Shown piece by piece: positions 50,066 through 58,104 of a DNA stretch of 64,000 nucleotides (position 1 is its first letter; each line of letters starts with the position of its first letter). The notes beneath the pieces were generated by a model. It was not told the origin of the DNA and searched no databases. It saw only the letters and a list, made by a program, of their open reading frames with translations. The stretch spans positions 5,518,001 to 5,582,000 of the forward strand of contig NZ_CP147846.1 in NCBI RefSeq assembly GCF_037327425.1. Reading direction: 5' to 3'. The DNA comes from Rhodococcus sovatensis (GTDB lineage Bacteria; Actinomycetota; Actinomycetes; Mycobacteriales; Mycobacteriaceae). The position numbers were made by a program, and so were the translations under genes.

Positions 50066-51216
50066 TACTTCCCCTTGTAGACGAGCGCCAGTTGGGAATT
50101 GTGTCCGAGGATCCGCTCGTTGCTGACCATGATGGCCGACCCGTGGGCGTCTCGGAGGTGACGGCCGACGCTGAGATCGCCGTCCTGCCGGTAGCCGGAT
50201 ATGCCGCAGATCTGCAGTGCTTTTCCGACGATGTCGATGACGAGTGTCGACGCCGTCACCTTCACATTGTTGATCTTGACGGCGAACCCGATGGCACCGA
50301 GCTCGGCGGGGGAGTCGGCGATGGCCTCGAACTTGGCGGCGGCACCGAATACGGTATCGACCAACTGCTCGTGGACGACGTAGAGCTCGGCAAGTCGCAG
50401 CGCAGCAGGAGGCGTTTCGCCGGGGGTGCGGCTCGCGGACTTACGGACGGACTTTCGAGCTTTGGCGACCGCGGCGTCGGCGATGCCGAGCCACGCCGAG
50501 CCCCACAGGACGTGTGCCGCGGGCAGCATCGTCTGTGAGGAGATGTCACCGTAGTTGTCGCCGAGGATGTTCGACGTCGTTGCCGTCGCTTCGAGTTGGA
50601 ACCCAGGGCTGCAGGTTCCGCGGAACCCGAGCGTGTCCCATTCGCCGATCTTCCGAAGCTCGACGTTCGGCTTCTCGCACACGACCAGAACCTGATCGCT
50701 CGGCGGACTGTCCTGCGAACGCCGCGCCGTGGCAAGGACGAACTGCGCGTACTCACCGTAGGAGATGACCGGCGCGGTCTTGGAGAGTGTGATTCGCTCG
50801 CCGTCGTATTCGACGGCGCAGCTGCTGGTGCGTACGTCACCACCGATGTTGATCTCGGTGGTTGCGGACGCGACGAGGGGCTGCTCGGCGGCAATCCGCC
50901 GCAGCAGCGACTCCATGGCGTCGGACTTGCCGTGTCGGACGATGCTCAGGACCTGAGACTGATGCATCACGAAGATCATGGCCGAGGATGCGCACTCGGC
51001 GCCGAGAGCACGCGCGGTGTGTGCGAGTTCGGTCAGAGACTGTCCACCGCCGCCGAACTCCGTGGGAATACCCGCAGCGAGTAGGCCTGCCCTGCGCATA
51101 GCATCGACCGACTCTGCGGGGAAGCGAGCGTCACGGTCGACTGCGCCTGCGTGCTCACGCAGGACAGCGAGGACCTCGGACACAGCGAGTGTGTCGGTGT
51201 CGTAGACGGTGGTCAC
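50065..51216 (-). CDS. acyl-CoA dehydrogenase-like flavoprotein
   Basis: A 383-residue protein with the three-domain fold of acyl-CoA dehydrogenases. RFPAESVDAMRRAGLLAAGIPTEFGGGGQSLTELAHTARALGAECASSAMIFVMHQSQV is the N-terminal helical domain, LVASATTEINIGGDVRTSSCAVEYDGERITLSKTAPVISYGEYAQFVLATAR the FAD middle domain. The C-terminal helices (QICGISGYRQDGDLSVGRHLRDAHGSAIMVSNERILGHN) carry the RxxRD region. It may oxidise the carrier-bound aminoacyl group or a CoA ester. It lies between the carrier protein (6-base gap) and ligase (1-base overlap), so its substrate is probably carrier-linked. I see no obvious catalytic Glu in the last domain. Confidence 0.87.
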   Translation of the reverse strand: MTTVYDTDTLAVSEVLAVLREHAGAVDRDARFPAESVDAMRRAGLLAAGIPTEFGGGGQSLTELAHTARALGAECASSAMIFVMHQSQVLSIVRHGKSDAMESLLRRIAAEQPLVASATTEINIGGDVRTSSCAVEYDGERITLSKTAPVISYGEYAQFVLATARRSQDSPPSDQVLVVCEKPNVELRKIGEWDTLGFRGTCSPGFQLEATATTSNILGDNYGDISSQTMLPAAHVLWGSAWLGIADAAVAKARKSVRKSASRTPGETPPAALRLAELYVVHEQLVDTVFGAAAKFEAIADSPAELGAIGFAVKINNVKVTASTLVIDIVGKALQICGISGYRQDGDLSVGRHLRDAHGSAIMVSNERILGHNSQLALVYKGK

Positions 51217-51222
51217 CGGCGA

Positions 51223-51480
51223 TCAGTCCGTCAGCTGTGCGAGAGCGGCGGCAATGGCGTCGACACTGCCGAAGGTGGACTTCTGCAGCATCGTGTCCGG
51301 GAACTCGACGTCGAACTCGTCCTCCAGCGCGATCATGACGTTGACGCTGGCGTGGGAAGTGAGGCCGTTGTCGTAGAGGTCAGCGCTGGAATCGAGGTCC
51401 GCCGCCGATACCGGCAGCTTTCCGAACTTGTCCAGAACGTCCCGAACTCGTGCGACATCTTCAGAGTTGAGCGTCTCCAT
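51223..51480 (-). CDS. acyl/aminoacyl carrier protein
   Basis: An 85-residue PP-binding protein of four helices. DLYDNGLTSHASVNVMIALEDEFDVEFPDTMLQKSTFGSVDAIAAAL holds the phosphopantetheine serine in GLTS (Ser42) where most carrier proteins have DSL. The GLTSHASVN sequence is characteristic of carriers paired with amino acid:[carrier protein] ligases. The frame continues far upstream, but ATG 51480 gives a standard carrier length. First gene of the long minus-strand operon, with a locus motif about 107 bases upstream. Confidence 0.9.
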   Translation of the reverse strand: METLNSEDVARVRDVLDKFGKLPVSAADLDSSADLYDNGLTSHASVNVMIALEDEFDVEFPDTMLQKSTFGSVDAIAAALAQLTD

Positions 51481-51808
51481 GCGATCCTCCACCGAATCTC
51501 GTTGATACCGAGACCGGACGGCCTCGATCGCGACCGTGGGTCGAAGGCTACGACCGTTCGACACCCAGCAGTCTCCCCAGACCCACCCGAACAATATCTT
51601 AGATTGTTTTATCGCGTTACCACGAGAGTGTAGTTTGCTCATGCAATCTTTTACAGGCTTTGTGTTCACCTGGGTGTACGTGCCTACGTAGTGTGTCGAA
51701 CGCCGCATTACTTGCTCGTCGGCGCTCGAGTAGGACAAATCGCACGGCCGCGCGCCAGTACAGTGATCAACAGGTCGGGGTTCGTACAGTCGAAGGAATT
51801 TCTAGCCG
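51481..51808. other. divergent control region between the carrier-protein operon and Hsp70-like paralog 2
   Basis: 328 bases without a gene. It holds the locus motif at 51587-51614 and AT-rich stretches around 51590-51665 that could carry promoters in both directions; I cannot fix any -10/-35 pair with confidence. Confidence 0.6.
51587..51614. promoter_or_regulatory. locus motif copy 3 (CGATRAAACAA-N9-TTGTTYGG)
   Basis: On the minus strand this reads CGATAAAACAA, nine bases, TTGTTCGG. It agrees with the copy at 39065 at 22 of 28 positions, including the spacing. It ends about 107 bases before the carrier protein start and about 195 bases before the divergent Hsp70-like gene. Confidence 0.6.
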
Positions 51809-53245
51809 ATGGGTGGAGTCTGCGGCGTGGCCGTGGAGTCGGACGCCGTCCGCATCTCGTACTTTCGGGACGGGCAACGTGTCGAGGACTCGATTGATGC
51901 CGAAGGAGCCAGCTGGCACCTGAACGGCAAACTTGTCGACTGCGGACCGTTCGACGATGTCGTACTGACCGGTCGAGACGTCGACGCGGTCTCCTCGCTC
52001 CTTGCCTCGCTGGACACTTCGGATACGTCGACGATCCGCATGGTCGGCGAAGGTGCTGCACTACTCGCGTACGCGCGTTCCGTCGAGGTTCTGGCCGACG
52101 CCCGCGCACTTCTCGTACTCGATCTCGGTCGGTACGGCACGTCGGCGTTCACCCTCGACGTCGCAGCAGGGCAGGTCACGCGGTCCTCTCGGCGCGCGGC
52201 ATTGTCGGGCGAGGTGCTCGACGACGTCGTCGAACGTCTCGTCATGAGCAAAGGCATCCTTCCCCCAGCACAGGGCATCGACGCCGAACGCGAGTACCGC
52301 GCCTTCTTCCGCGAACTGAAGGAACTGGTCTCCACCTCGGCTGGCGTCCGCGCTCCGGGTAACGGCCCGATGCTGCTCACGCGCGAAGAATTCGAAGAGG
52401 CCGTCACGGCGCCGCTTCTGCAGACTCTTGCCTGGGCTGCTCCCGACGAACCCGACGCCGTCCTCCTGATCGGTGGCCAGGCGCGGATCCCGCTGGTCAA
52501 GGCTCTCGTCGAGCAGGAGTGGACGGTTCCGCTCGTCCTGCCCGACTCGCCCAACTCCGTCATCGTCGAAGGCGCGGCGCTCGAAGCGCAGCCGTCGGCA
52601 CCGCATCTCGATCTCGACGGCGAGCCCGAGGAGCACCAGCCAGAGGAGCATCAGCCGGAGCAGTATCCGGGCGGTGAGGACATGGTTCTCACCGTCGACG
52701 CGGACGAGGACCTGGAGCCACCGACAACGCCCCTTCGGGTTGTCGCGCCCGCGCCGGATGTCTCTGCGCCCACTCCGGATGTCTCTGCGCCCGCTCCGGA
52801 TGTCTCTGCGCCCGCTCCGGACGTGGCACCGGCGCCCGCGCCCGTACGCCCTGCTTCCCAGCCTGCTCCCGAGCGATCGCCGTCCCGCCGTCGTATCCGC
52901 TGGTCGGTGCGCGACGCTGCTGGGCTGGCCGGGGTGGCGGCCGTCGTGGTCCTGGTGTGGGCCGTGGTCTTCCTTCGGGGCGATACCCCGCCACCGCCTG
53001 GGATCGGTGTCGAACCTGTCAGTGGTGCGACGAGCGACATCTCGGTCGCCGAGGGTGTGCCGCCCGCCGAGCTGCCGACAATTCCGCCGCCCGCGCTCCC
53101 GCCACCACCGGTTGATCCGCAGGTGATTTCCGGTGAGGTGGACAGCGAGGACAGCACGCTGGAGACCGACGGCACCGAACTCGACGACGAGCAGTTCGCC
53201 GAAGTCGGTTTCGGCTCCGGTACCGGGCTGGACGTCGGGAATTGA
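51809..53245 (+). CDS. Hsp70-like single-pass membrane protein (paralog 2, diverged)
   Basis: A 478-residue protein. Residues 1-260 are a shortened actin/Hsp70 fold: CGVAVESDAVRISYF, LLVLDLGRYGTSAFTLDV near 102 and DAVLLIGGQARIPLVKALV near 216. The phosphate motifs are weaker than in the other paralogs (DLGRYG for DLGSSG), so nucleotide binding is doubtful. An acidic segment, a tandem repeat of PDVSAPA units (about 315-340), a membrane helix (about 369-389) and an acidic outer tail (EDSTLETDGTELDDEQFAEVGFG) follow. It is divergent from the carrier-protein operon and 110 bases before paralog 3. Confidence 0.75.
   Translation: MGGVCGVAVESDAVRISYFRDGQRVEDSIDAEGASWHLNGKLVDCGPFDDVVLTGRDVDAVSSLLASLDTSDTSTIRMVGEGAALLAYARSVEVLADARALLVLDLGRYGTSAFTLDVAAGQVTRSSRRAALSGEVLDDVVERLVMSKGILPPAQGIDAEREYRAFFRELKELVSTSAGVRAPGNGPMLLTREEFEEAVTAPLLQTLAWAAPDEPDAVLLIGGQARIPLVKALVEQEWTVPLVLPDSPNSVIVEGAALEAQPSAPHLDLDGEPEEHQPEEHQPEQYPGGEDMVLTVDADEDLEPPTTPLRVVAPAPDVSAPTPDVSAPAPDVSAPAPDVAPAPAPVRPASQPAPERSPSRRRIRWSVRDAAGLAGVAAVVVLVWAVVFLRGDTPPPPGIGVEPVSGATSDISVAEGVPPAELPTIPPPALPPPPVDPQVISGEVDSEDSTLETDGTELDDEQFAEVGFGSGTGLDVGN
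52751..52834 (+). repeat. 21-nt tandem repeat within Hsp70-like paralog 2
   Basis: Three nearly identical 21-base units (shared core CCGGATGTCTCTGCGCCC) start at 52751, 52772 and 52793, and a degenerate fourth follows. They encode PDVSAPx repeats in the cytoplasmic linker before the membrane helix. Copy number may vary between strains. Confidence 0.85.
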
Positions 53246-53355
53246 CCTTCGGACGCGGAAGGGCCGCGGCGCACCCCACCTGAACTACCGGTAGCGTGGC
53301 GAGTCGGACTTACCTTTCACGTCCGACCGCAGACCGTTCGAGTGAGGCATAAACG

Positions 53356-54948
53356 ATGACCGTGTTGCTGGGGGTGTCCATGGGTGCCCACGCCGTGCGT
53401 ATGGCGCTGCCGCGCAACGGAACGGCTTTTGCGCCCGCCATGGCGTCGGCTCGCGTGCTCGAGGCTCCACAGCAACTGTTCTTTCGGAATCAGGTCATCG
53501 ACACCGTTGACGACGACGTGGAGTACCTCGCCGCCGAGTCGATCAGTGCCGTCGCGGCCGAGTCCGAACGGCAGATGGCCACCGGCGTCGCGTACCGAGA
53601 CGCGCATCAAGCCGACACCCTGCAGAGAGCGCTCGAACATCAGCATCTGCAGAACTACCACCTCGTCCACGAGGTCGAAGCGGTCGTCGAATACCTGATC
53701 GCGAGCGGCGAGGCCGCCGGGTACTCGACTGTCGCGTTGTACGACCTCGGTAGTTCCGGTCTCAACGTCAGCGTCGTCGATCTGGCCGCTCGTCGGGTGA
53801 TCGTCACGCGTCGCAGCACCGAGTTCAGCGGAGATCAGTTCGACGCGATCCTGCGCGACAATCAGCTCGACCGCCTGGGTAAGCCGAGCGATGCGCCCGA
53901 CATGGACCTGTTCACCCGTCGCTGCCGGGTGGCCAAGGAACGGCTGTCCGGAAACGATGCGGTGTGCCTGCCGGACGAGAGCGGAATGATCCTTCTGTCT
54001 CGTGACAGCTACGAGACGTTGATCACCGACGAGGTCGATCGGTCGATCGAGTTCGCGCGCGATGTGCTGATCGGTGCCCACGTCCCGATCGACGCAGTCG
54101 TCCTGGTCGGCGGCGGCTCGCGGATCCCATTGGTTCGCAAGCGCGTCGGAGCGTCGCTCGACCTGCCCGCGCTGACCCCCAACGAGCCGGAGTCCGTCGC
54201 CGCGCGAGGTGCCGCGCTGTCGGCGAGGCCGGCCGAGGGCCAGGTGGCTGCCCGCCCGCGCCCGCCGGTGGCAGCCATGGTCGGTAACGGAATCGGTGAT
54301 CGTACGGCTCCGGTATCGCCGAGGCCGACGGACGCGACGCCGACCATTTCCATCTCGCGCGACAGTCTCCCGACTGCGCTGCCACCCGTGCCCCCGAGTT
54401 CGCCGCCTCCTAGTTCGCCGCCCCCGAGCGAATCGCCGGAGGAGCCCGCGGGTTCTTCCCATTTCGCGCTGCAGAACGTGTACTGGTTGGAGGCGGACTA
54501 CGAGGACGATGACGGGGATACCGTTGCCGAGTACACGCGTCGTCGAGTGCGTGCCTGGTCGGTCGTCGGAGTTGTCGCAGCGGCCATCGTCGCGTTGTCC
54601 GGCTTTCTGCTGTTGCGGCCGAGCAGCTCACCGACCGTCGTCGACACCGCAGTCACCGATGCGCCTGCACCGAGCGTGGCAGCCACGACGCCACCGGCAT
54701 CGTCGGTTCCGAGCGCGCCGGTGGTTCCGGTCGCTCCGCCGCCACCCGAGACGACTGCGGCCGCGGTTCCAGTCGAGCCCGAGCCTACGGCTGCACCGCA
54801 GCCGACCGCGGTGCAGACCACGCAGGAACCAGCGCCCGCGCCGACCCAGCAAGCGCCTCCGCCGGCTCCTGAGCCACCTCCGTTGATCCCCGGTCTGCCC
54901 GACTTCACGTTGCCGACCATCCCGCCGCTGTTCCCGCCTGCGCCCTAG
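53356..54948 (+). CDS. Hsp70-like single-pass membrane protein with proline-rich tail (paralog 3)
   Basis: A 530-residue protein, the closest relative of paralog 1 at 30.9 kb: LLGVSMGAHAVRMALP, a shared HQHLQNYHLVHEVEAVVEYLIASGEAAGY region, ALYDLGSSGLNVSVVD near 127 and VVLVGGGSRIPLVRKRV near 248. The linker is Pro/Ser-rich (PPSSPPPSSPPPSESPEEP), the membrane helix is near 400-420, and the outer tail ends LIPGLPDFTLPTIPPLFPPAP. This tail repeats the LIPGLPDF-LP-I motif of paralog 1. The fold suggests ATP binding inside and a proline rod across the wall. Its stop is followed by the convergent aldR gene with a 4-base overlap. Confidence 0.8.
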   Translation: MTVLLGVSMGAHAVRMALPRNGTAFAPAMASARVLEAPQQLFFRNQVIDTVDDDVEYLAAESISAVAAESERQMATGVAYRDAHQADTLQRALEHQHLQNYHLVHEVEAVVEYLIASGEAAGYSTVALYDLGSSGLNVSVVDLAARRVIVTRRSTEFSGDQFDAILRDNQLDRLGKPSDAPDMDLFTRRCRVAKERLSGNDAVCLPDESGMILLSRDSYETLITDEVDRSIEFARDVLIGAHVPIDAVVLVGGGSRIPLVRKRVGASLDLPALTPNEPESVAARGAALSARPAEGQVAARPRPPVAAMVGNGIGDRTAPVSPRPTDATPTISISRDSLPTALPPVPPSSPPPSSPPPSESPEEPAGSSHFALQNVYWLEADYEDDDGDTVAEYTRRRVRAWSVVGVVAAAIVALSGFLLLRPSSSPTVVDTAVTDAPAPSVAATTPPASSVPSAPVVPVAPPPPETTAAAVPVEPEPTAAPQPTAVQTTQEPAPAPTQQAPPPAPEPPPLIPGLPDFTLPTIPPLFPPAP

Positions 54949-55475
54949 GTCCCGGGTCGCGACGCGCTGTTTCGGGGGCGAACGTGCTCGAAGATCAGAA
55001 TCGTTTCCGTGGCGGAGACGGCTGGATGTGCGCTCAGGTTGTCGACCACGAAGTTTCGTAGCGCTGCAGTGTCCACCGTCGCGATCTGAACGAGGAAGTC
55101 GTCGGCGCCGGCGATGAAGTAGATGTTCTGCACTTCCTCGAGGGCAGCGATCTGTTTGCCGAACTCGCTGATTCGTTTGCGGGCGTCGGCTTGGAGTCGC
55201 ACGGAGATCATGGCCTGAATGCCTTGCCCGAGCGCCTCTGGGTCGATTTCTGCGTGGAAGCCGCGGATGACACCTCGTTCGACAAGCGAACGGACGCGTC
55301 CCAGGGCAGTCGACGGTGCGATCCCGGCAGCGGCGGCGAGCGCGTTGTTGGGAATTCGGGCGTCCCGGCGCAGTTCGTCGATCAAAATGTGGTCGATCTT
55401 GTCGAGCTGCACGTGCCGAACATCATTCGATGGGTGGGTGTTCTTACGACCCGAAGATGCATTATTGACCGACAT
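54945..55475 (-). CDS. Lrp/AsnC family regulator, AldR-like
   Basis: A 176-residue regulator. An unconserved 22-residue start leads to the AsnC helix-turn-helix (LDKIDHILIDELRRDARIPNNALAAAAGIAPSTALGRVRSLVERGVIRGFHAEIDP) and the RAM ligand-binding domain (QAMISVRLQADARKRISEFGKQIAALEEVQNIYFIAGADDFLVQIATVDTAALRNFV). Divergent from the alanine dehydrogenase gene, like AldR of mycobacteria, which activates or represses ald depending on alanine. It probably regulates ald. Its end overlaps the convergent paralog 3 by 4 bases. Confidence 0.87.
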   Translation of the reverse strand: MSVNNASSGRKNTHPSNDVRHVQLDKIDHILIDELRRDARIPNNALAAAAGIAPSTALGRVRSLVERGVIRGFHAEIDPEALGQGIQAMISVRLQADARKRISEFGKQIAALEEVQNIYFIAGADDFLVQIATVDTAALRNFVVDNLSAHPAVSATETILIFEHVRPRNSASRPGT

Positions 55476-55489
55476 TGCCAGAGTCTACA

Positions 55490-55500
55490 GAATTTTATTC
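55490..55500. promoter_or_regulatory. possible AldR half-palindrome
   Basis: GAAT-TTT-ATTC is an AT-rich inverted repeat in the 113-base gap between aldR and ald. AldR-type proteins bind AT-rich palindromes here in other species; this exact site is a guess. Confidence 0.3.
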
Positions 55501-55588
55501 ACATCTGTTGTCGTGTTTCTGCATTTAATTCATAGTTGTGACAATCCCCCGAGCAGGCAATTCCGCCGAACCGCATAGGAGTCACATC

Positions 55589-56671
55589 ATGAAGATCGGA
55601 ATTCCACGCGAGATCAAGAACCACGAATACCGGGTGGCCATCACTCCGGCAGGCGTGCACGAATTGGTCTCGCATGGACACGAAGTCATCATCGAAACCG
55701 AAGCCGGCTCGGGATCGTCCTTCTCCGATACCGACTACAAGGCTGCGGGTGCGCAGATCATCACCTCCGCCGATGAGGTCTGGGAAGCTGCCGATCTGCT
55801 GCTGAAGGTCAAAGAACCGATCGCCGAGGAGTACTCGCGACTCCGCGCGGGCCAGGTTCTGTTCACCTACCTGCATCTCGCCGCGTCGAAGCCGTGTACC
55901 GATGCGCTGTTGGCGTCAGGTACCACCTCGATCGCCTACGAGACCGTCACAGGGCGCGACGGGTCGCTGCCGCTGCTGGCGCCGATGAGCGAGGTCGCCG
56001 GGCGGCTCGCACCCCAAGCCGGGGCGTACCACATGATGGCGAGCGGCGGCGGCCGCGGAGTTCTCATGGGCGGTGTCCCCGGGGTTCGGCCGGCGAATGT
56101 CGTCGTCATCGGTGCAGGTGTCTCAGGACGCAATGCCGTCGCAATCGCCCACGGCATGCATGCCGATGTCACCGTGCTCGATCTCAATGTGGCTGCGCTG
56201 CGGTCCATCGACGATCAGTACCGGGGCAGCGTCAAGACCGTCGTTTCCAACGCGCTGGAGTTGGAGCAAGCTGTGCTCGCTGCGGACATGGTCATCGGTG
56301 CAGTTCTGGTGCCCGGCGCCAAGGCTCCGAAATTGATCTCCAACAGCCTCGTTCAGCGGATGAAGCCAGGCTCGGTGCTCGTCGACATCGCCATCGATCA
56401 GGGCGGCTGCTTCGAGGATTCCGTCCCGACGACGCACGACGACCCGACATACCGCGTCCACGAGTCCGTCTTCTACTGTGTCGCCAACATGCCGGGCGCG
56501 GTCCCGCGTACGTCGACATATGCGCTGACCAATGCGACGCTGCCGTACGTCGTCGCGCTCGCGGACAAGGGCTGGGAAGCCGCATGCGAAGCTGATCCCG
56601 GCCTGAAGAACGGCCTCAGCACTCATGCGGGCGTGCTGCTGTCGGAGTCGGTGGCGGCAGCCTTCGCCTGA
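55589..56671 (+). CDS. ald: alanine dehydrogenase
   Basis: A 360-residue enzyme that interconverts L-alanine and pyruvate plus ammonia with NAD. MKIGIPREIKNHEYRVAITPAGV is the family start, LLKVKEPIAEEYSRLRAGQVLFTYLHLAA holds the catalytic Lys and His, VVVIGAGVSGRNAVAIAHGMHADVTVLDLN is the NAD-binding fold, and VLVDIAIDQGGCFEDSVPTTHDDPTYRVHESVFYCVANMPGAVPRTSTYALTNATLPY the conserved C-terminal half. An AGGAG ribosome site lies 7 bases before the ATG. Regulated by the divergent AldR. It could supply or remove the alanine used by the ligase encoded 5 kb away, but that is speculative. Confidence 0.95.
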   Translation: MKIGIPREIKNHEYRVAITPAGVHELVSHGHEVIIETEAGSGSSFSDTDYKAAGAQIITSADEVWEAADLLLKVKEPIAEEYSRLRAGQVLFTYLHLAASKPCTDALLASGTTSIAYETVTGRDGSLPLLAPMSEVAGRLAPQAGAYHMMASGGGRGVLMGGVPGVRPANVVVIGAGVSGRNAVAIAHGMHADVTVLDLNVAALRSIDDQYRGSVKTVVSNALELEQAVLAADMVIGAVLVPGAKAPKLISNSLVQRMKPGSVLVDIAIDQGGCFEDSVPTTHDDPTYRVHESVFYCVANMPGAVPRTSTYALTNATLPYVVALADKGWEAACEADPGLKNGLSTHAGVLLSESVAAAFA

Positions 56672-56679
56672 GGGTTCGA

Positions 56680-58020
56680 TTACCGCGAATGCCGGCCCGA
56701 CTTCTTCGGGGCCGGCATCGCCCGGGCAGTGCTTCCTGGTTCCACGGGGCTTCTTGGTTCCACGCGGCTTCCTGGTCCCACGGGGCTTCCTGCCACGCCG
56801 CCAGGGCGCGCGAGCAGTGCGGCGATTCCCGTCGTCAACGGGACCGACAGGGCCAATGCGATCCCGCCGACGGACGAGCGCACGATTTCGACCGCCACGG
56901 CGTCACCGGTGAGGACATCTTGGATAGAGCGTCCTGCGACGCTGAAGAGCAACAGCAGCGGTAACGCGCCGCCCGCGTACGCAAGAACGAGGGTGTAGAC
57001 GGTGCTGGCGATGTGGTCCCGGCCGACCCTCATCGCCGACGAGAATATCTGCCGTCGGGTCGCCGTGGCATCGGCCGACGCGATCTCGAACGCGGCCGAC
57101 GCCTGGGTGATGGTCACGTCGTTGAGGACGCCGAGAGAGCCGATGATGAAACCCGCCAACAGCAGGCCGGTGATGCTCACCTGCTGTATGTAGGCCTGCA
57201 CGTTGGTGTTCTGTTCCTCGGACAGTCCGGTCAGGTGCGTCATACGGATCGCCACGTAGGACAGCACAGCGGCCAGCGCCATCGACGTGAGAGTGCCGAG
57301 GAGCGCAGAACTCGTGCGCAGATTGATTCCGTGTGCCAGATAGAGCACCCCGTACAGAATGATCGAACCGGCGACGAGAGCCACCGGAATCGCCGGCTTC
57401 CCATCCAGCAGCGCGGGCAGCATGAATCCGACGAGTACGCCGAACGCGATGATCAGCCCGAGCAGCGCCCGGAAACCGCGCCACCTGGCCACGATGCAGA
57501 TCACGAGCGCGAACACACCGACGATGACGGCGAGCGGGAGTCCTCGGGCGAAGTCGTTGAACGAGTACTGCGTGGTGCCTGCCGCGTCGGTCTGGCGAAC
57601 CAGACGAACGCTCTCTCCCGTGCGAATGTCGGGTTGTCCTGGCCCGGGCACAATTTCGATCAGGGTTCGGGTTCCGGCGTTCGGTCCTGAGTCGATCGTC
57701 ACGATGCTGCGCTGGCACTCGTAACCGCCACCGACGGGTGGCGTCGGGTTGCCGGTGAACACCCGGCCCGCCGATCCGCTGCCGCACGCACCGATGTCCT
57801 GGGAGACGACGGTACCGGCTTCGGTCTCGACGGATCCGCCACCGGAAGTCTGAAACGGAAGTGGGACTTCGACGCTCTGCTGGCTCGGCCACAGCGCGAC
57901 AGCGCCTGCGATCACGGCAATTCCGATGGCGACGAGCAGTCCGATGACGATCCGTGCTGCAACGGGCCCGAGTGGCGCTGATGCGTTGCTGTGTCCGTGT
58001 CCATGACCGTGTGACTCCAC
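56680..58020 (-). CDS. YibE/F family membrane protein
   Basis: A 446-residue protein. A His-rich start (MESHGHGHGHSN) and one helix are followed by an outer beta domain (about 50-150, two Cys) and then seven or eight helices of the YibE/F family: LPLAVIVGVFALVICIVARWRGFRALLGLIIAFGVLVGFMLPALLDG, GSLGVLNDVTITQASAAFEIA and STVYTLVLAYAGGALPLLLLF. The function is unknown. The last 40 residues are a repeat (xPVEPGS) encoded by 18-base units. It is convergent with ald, whose stop is 8 bases away. Confidence 0.87.
   Translation of the reverse strand: MESHGHGHGHSNASAPLGPVAARIVIGLLVAIGIAVIAGAVALWPSQQSVEVPLPFQTSGGGSVETEAGTVVSQDIGACGSGSAGRVFTGNPTPPVGGGYECQRSIVTIDSGPNAGTRTLIEIVPGPGQPDIRTGESVRLVRQTDAAGTTQYSFNDFARGLPLAVIVGVFALVICIVARWRGFRALLGLIIAFGVLVGFMLPALLDGKPAIPVALVAGSIILYGVLYLAHGINLRTSSALLGTLTSMALAAVLSYVAIRMTHLTGLSEEQNTNVQAYIQQVSITGLLLAGFIIGSLGVLNDVTITQASAAFEIASADATATRRQIFSSAMRVGRDHIASTVYTLVLAYAGGALPLLLLFSVAGRSIQDVLTGDAVAVEIVRSSVGGIALALSVPLTTGIAALLARPGGVAGSPVGPGSRVEPRSPVEPGSTARAMPAPKKSGRHSR
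56732..56785 (-). repeat. 18-nt tandem repeat in the YibE/F C-terminus
   Basis: Three units of 18 bases, CTTCCTGGTTCCACGGGG and two variants, start at 56732, 56750 and 56768, and part of a fourth follows. They encode the hexapeptide repeat of the cytoplasmic or outer tail. Such repeats change copy number easily. Confidence 0.85.
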
Positions 58021-58069
58021 GGTGCAAGGCTAGTGGCTGCCGGTTACGGCGGGAACGTGTGTGGAGCTC

Positions 58070-58104
58070 GGTGGCGGGGAGCAGGGGGGGCGTCCCCCGC
58101 CACC
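58070..58104. terminator. strong GC hairpin
   Basis: GGTGGCGGGG (58070-58079) pairs with CCCCGCCACC (58095-58104) around a G-rich loop. It lies in the 269-base gap between the aminotransferase gene end (58290) and the YibE/F start (58020). Apart from the hairpin and G tracts I see no gene in 58021-58289. Confidence 0.5.
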
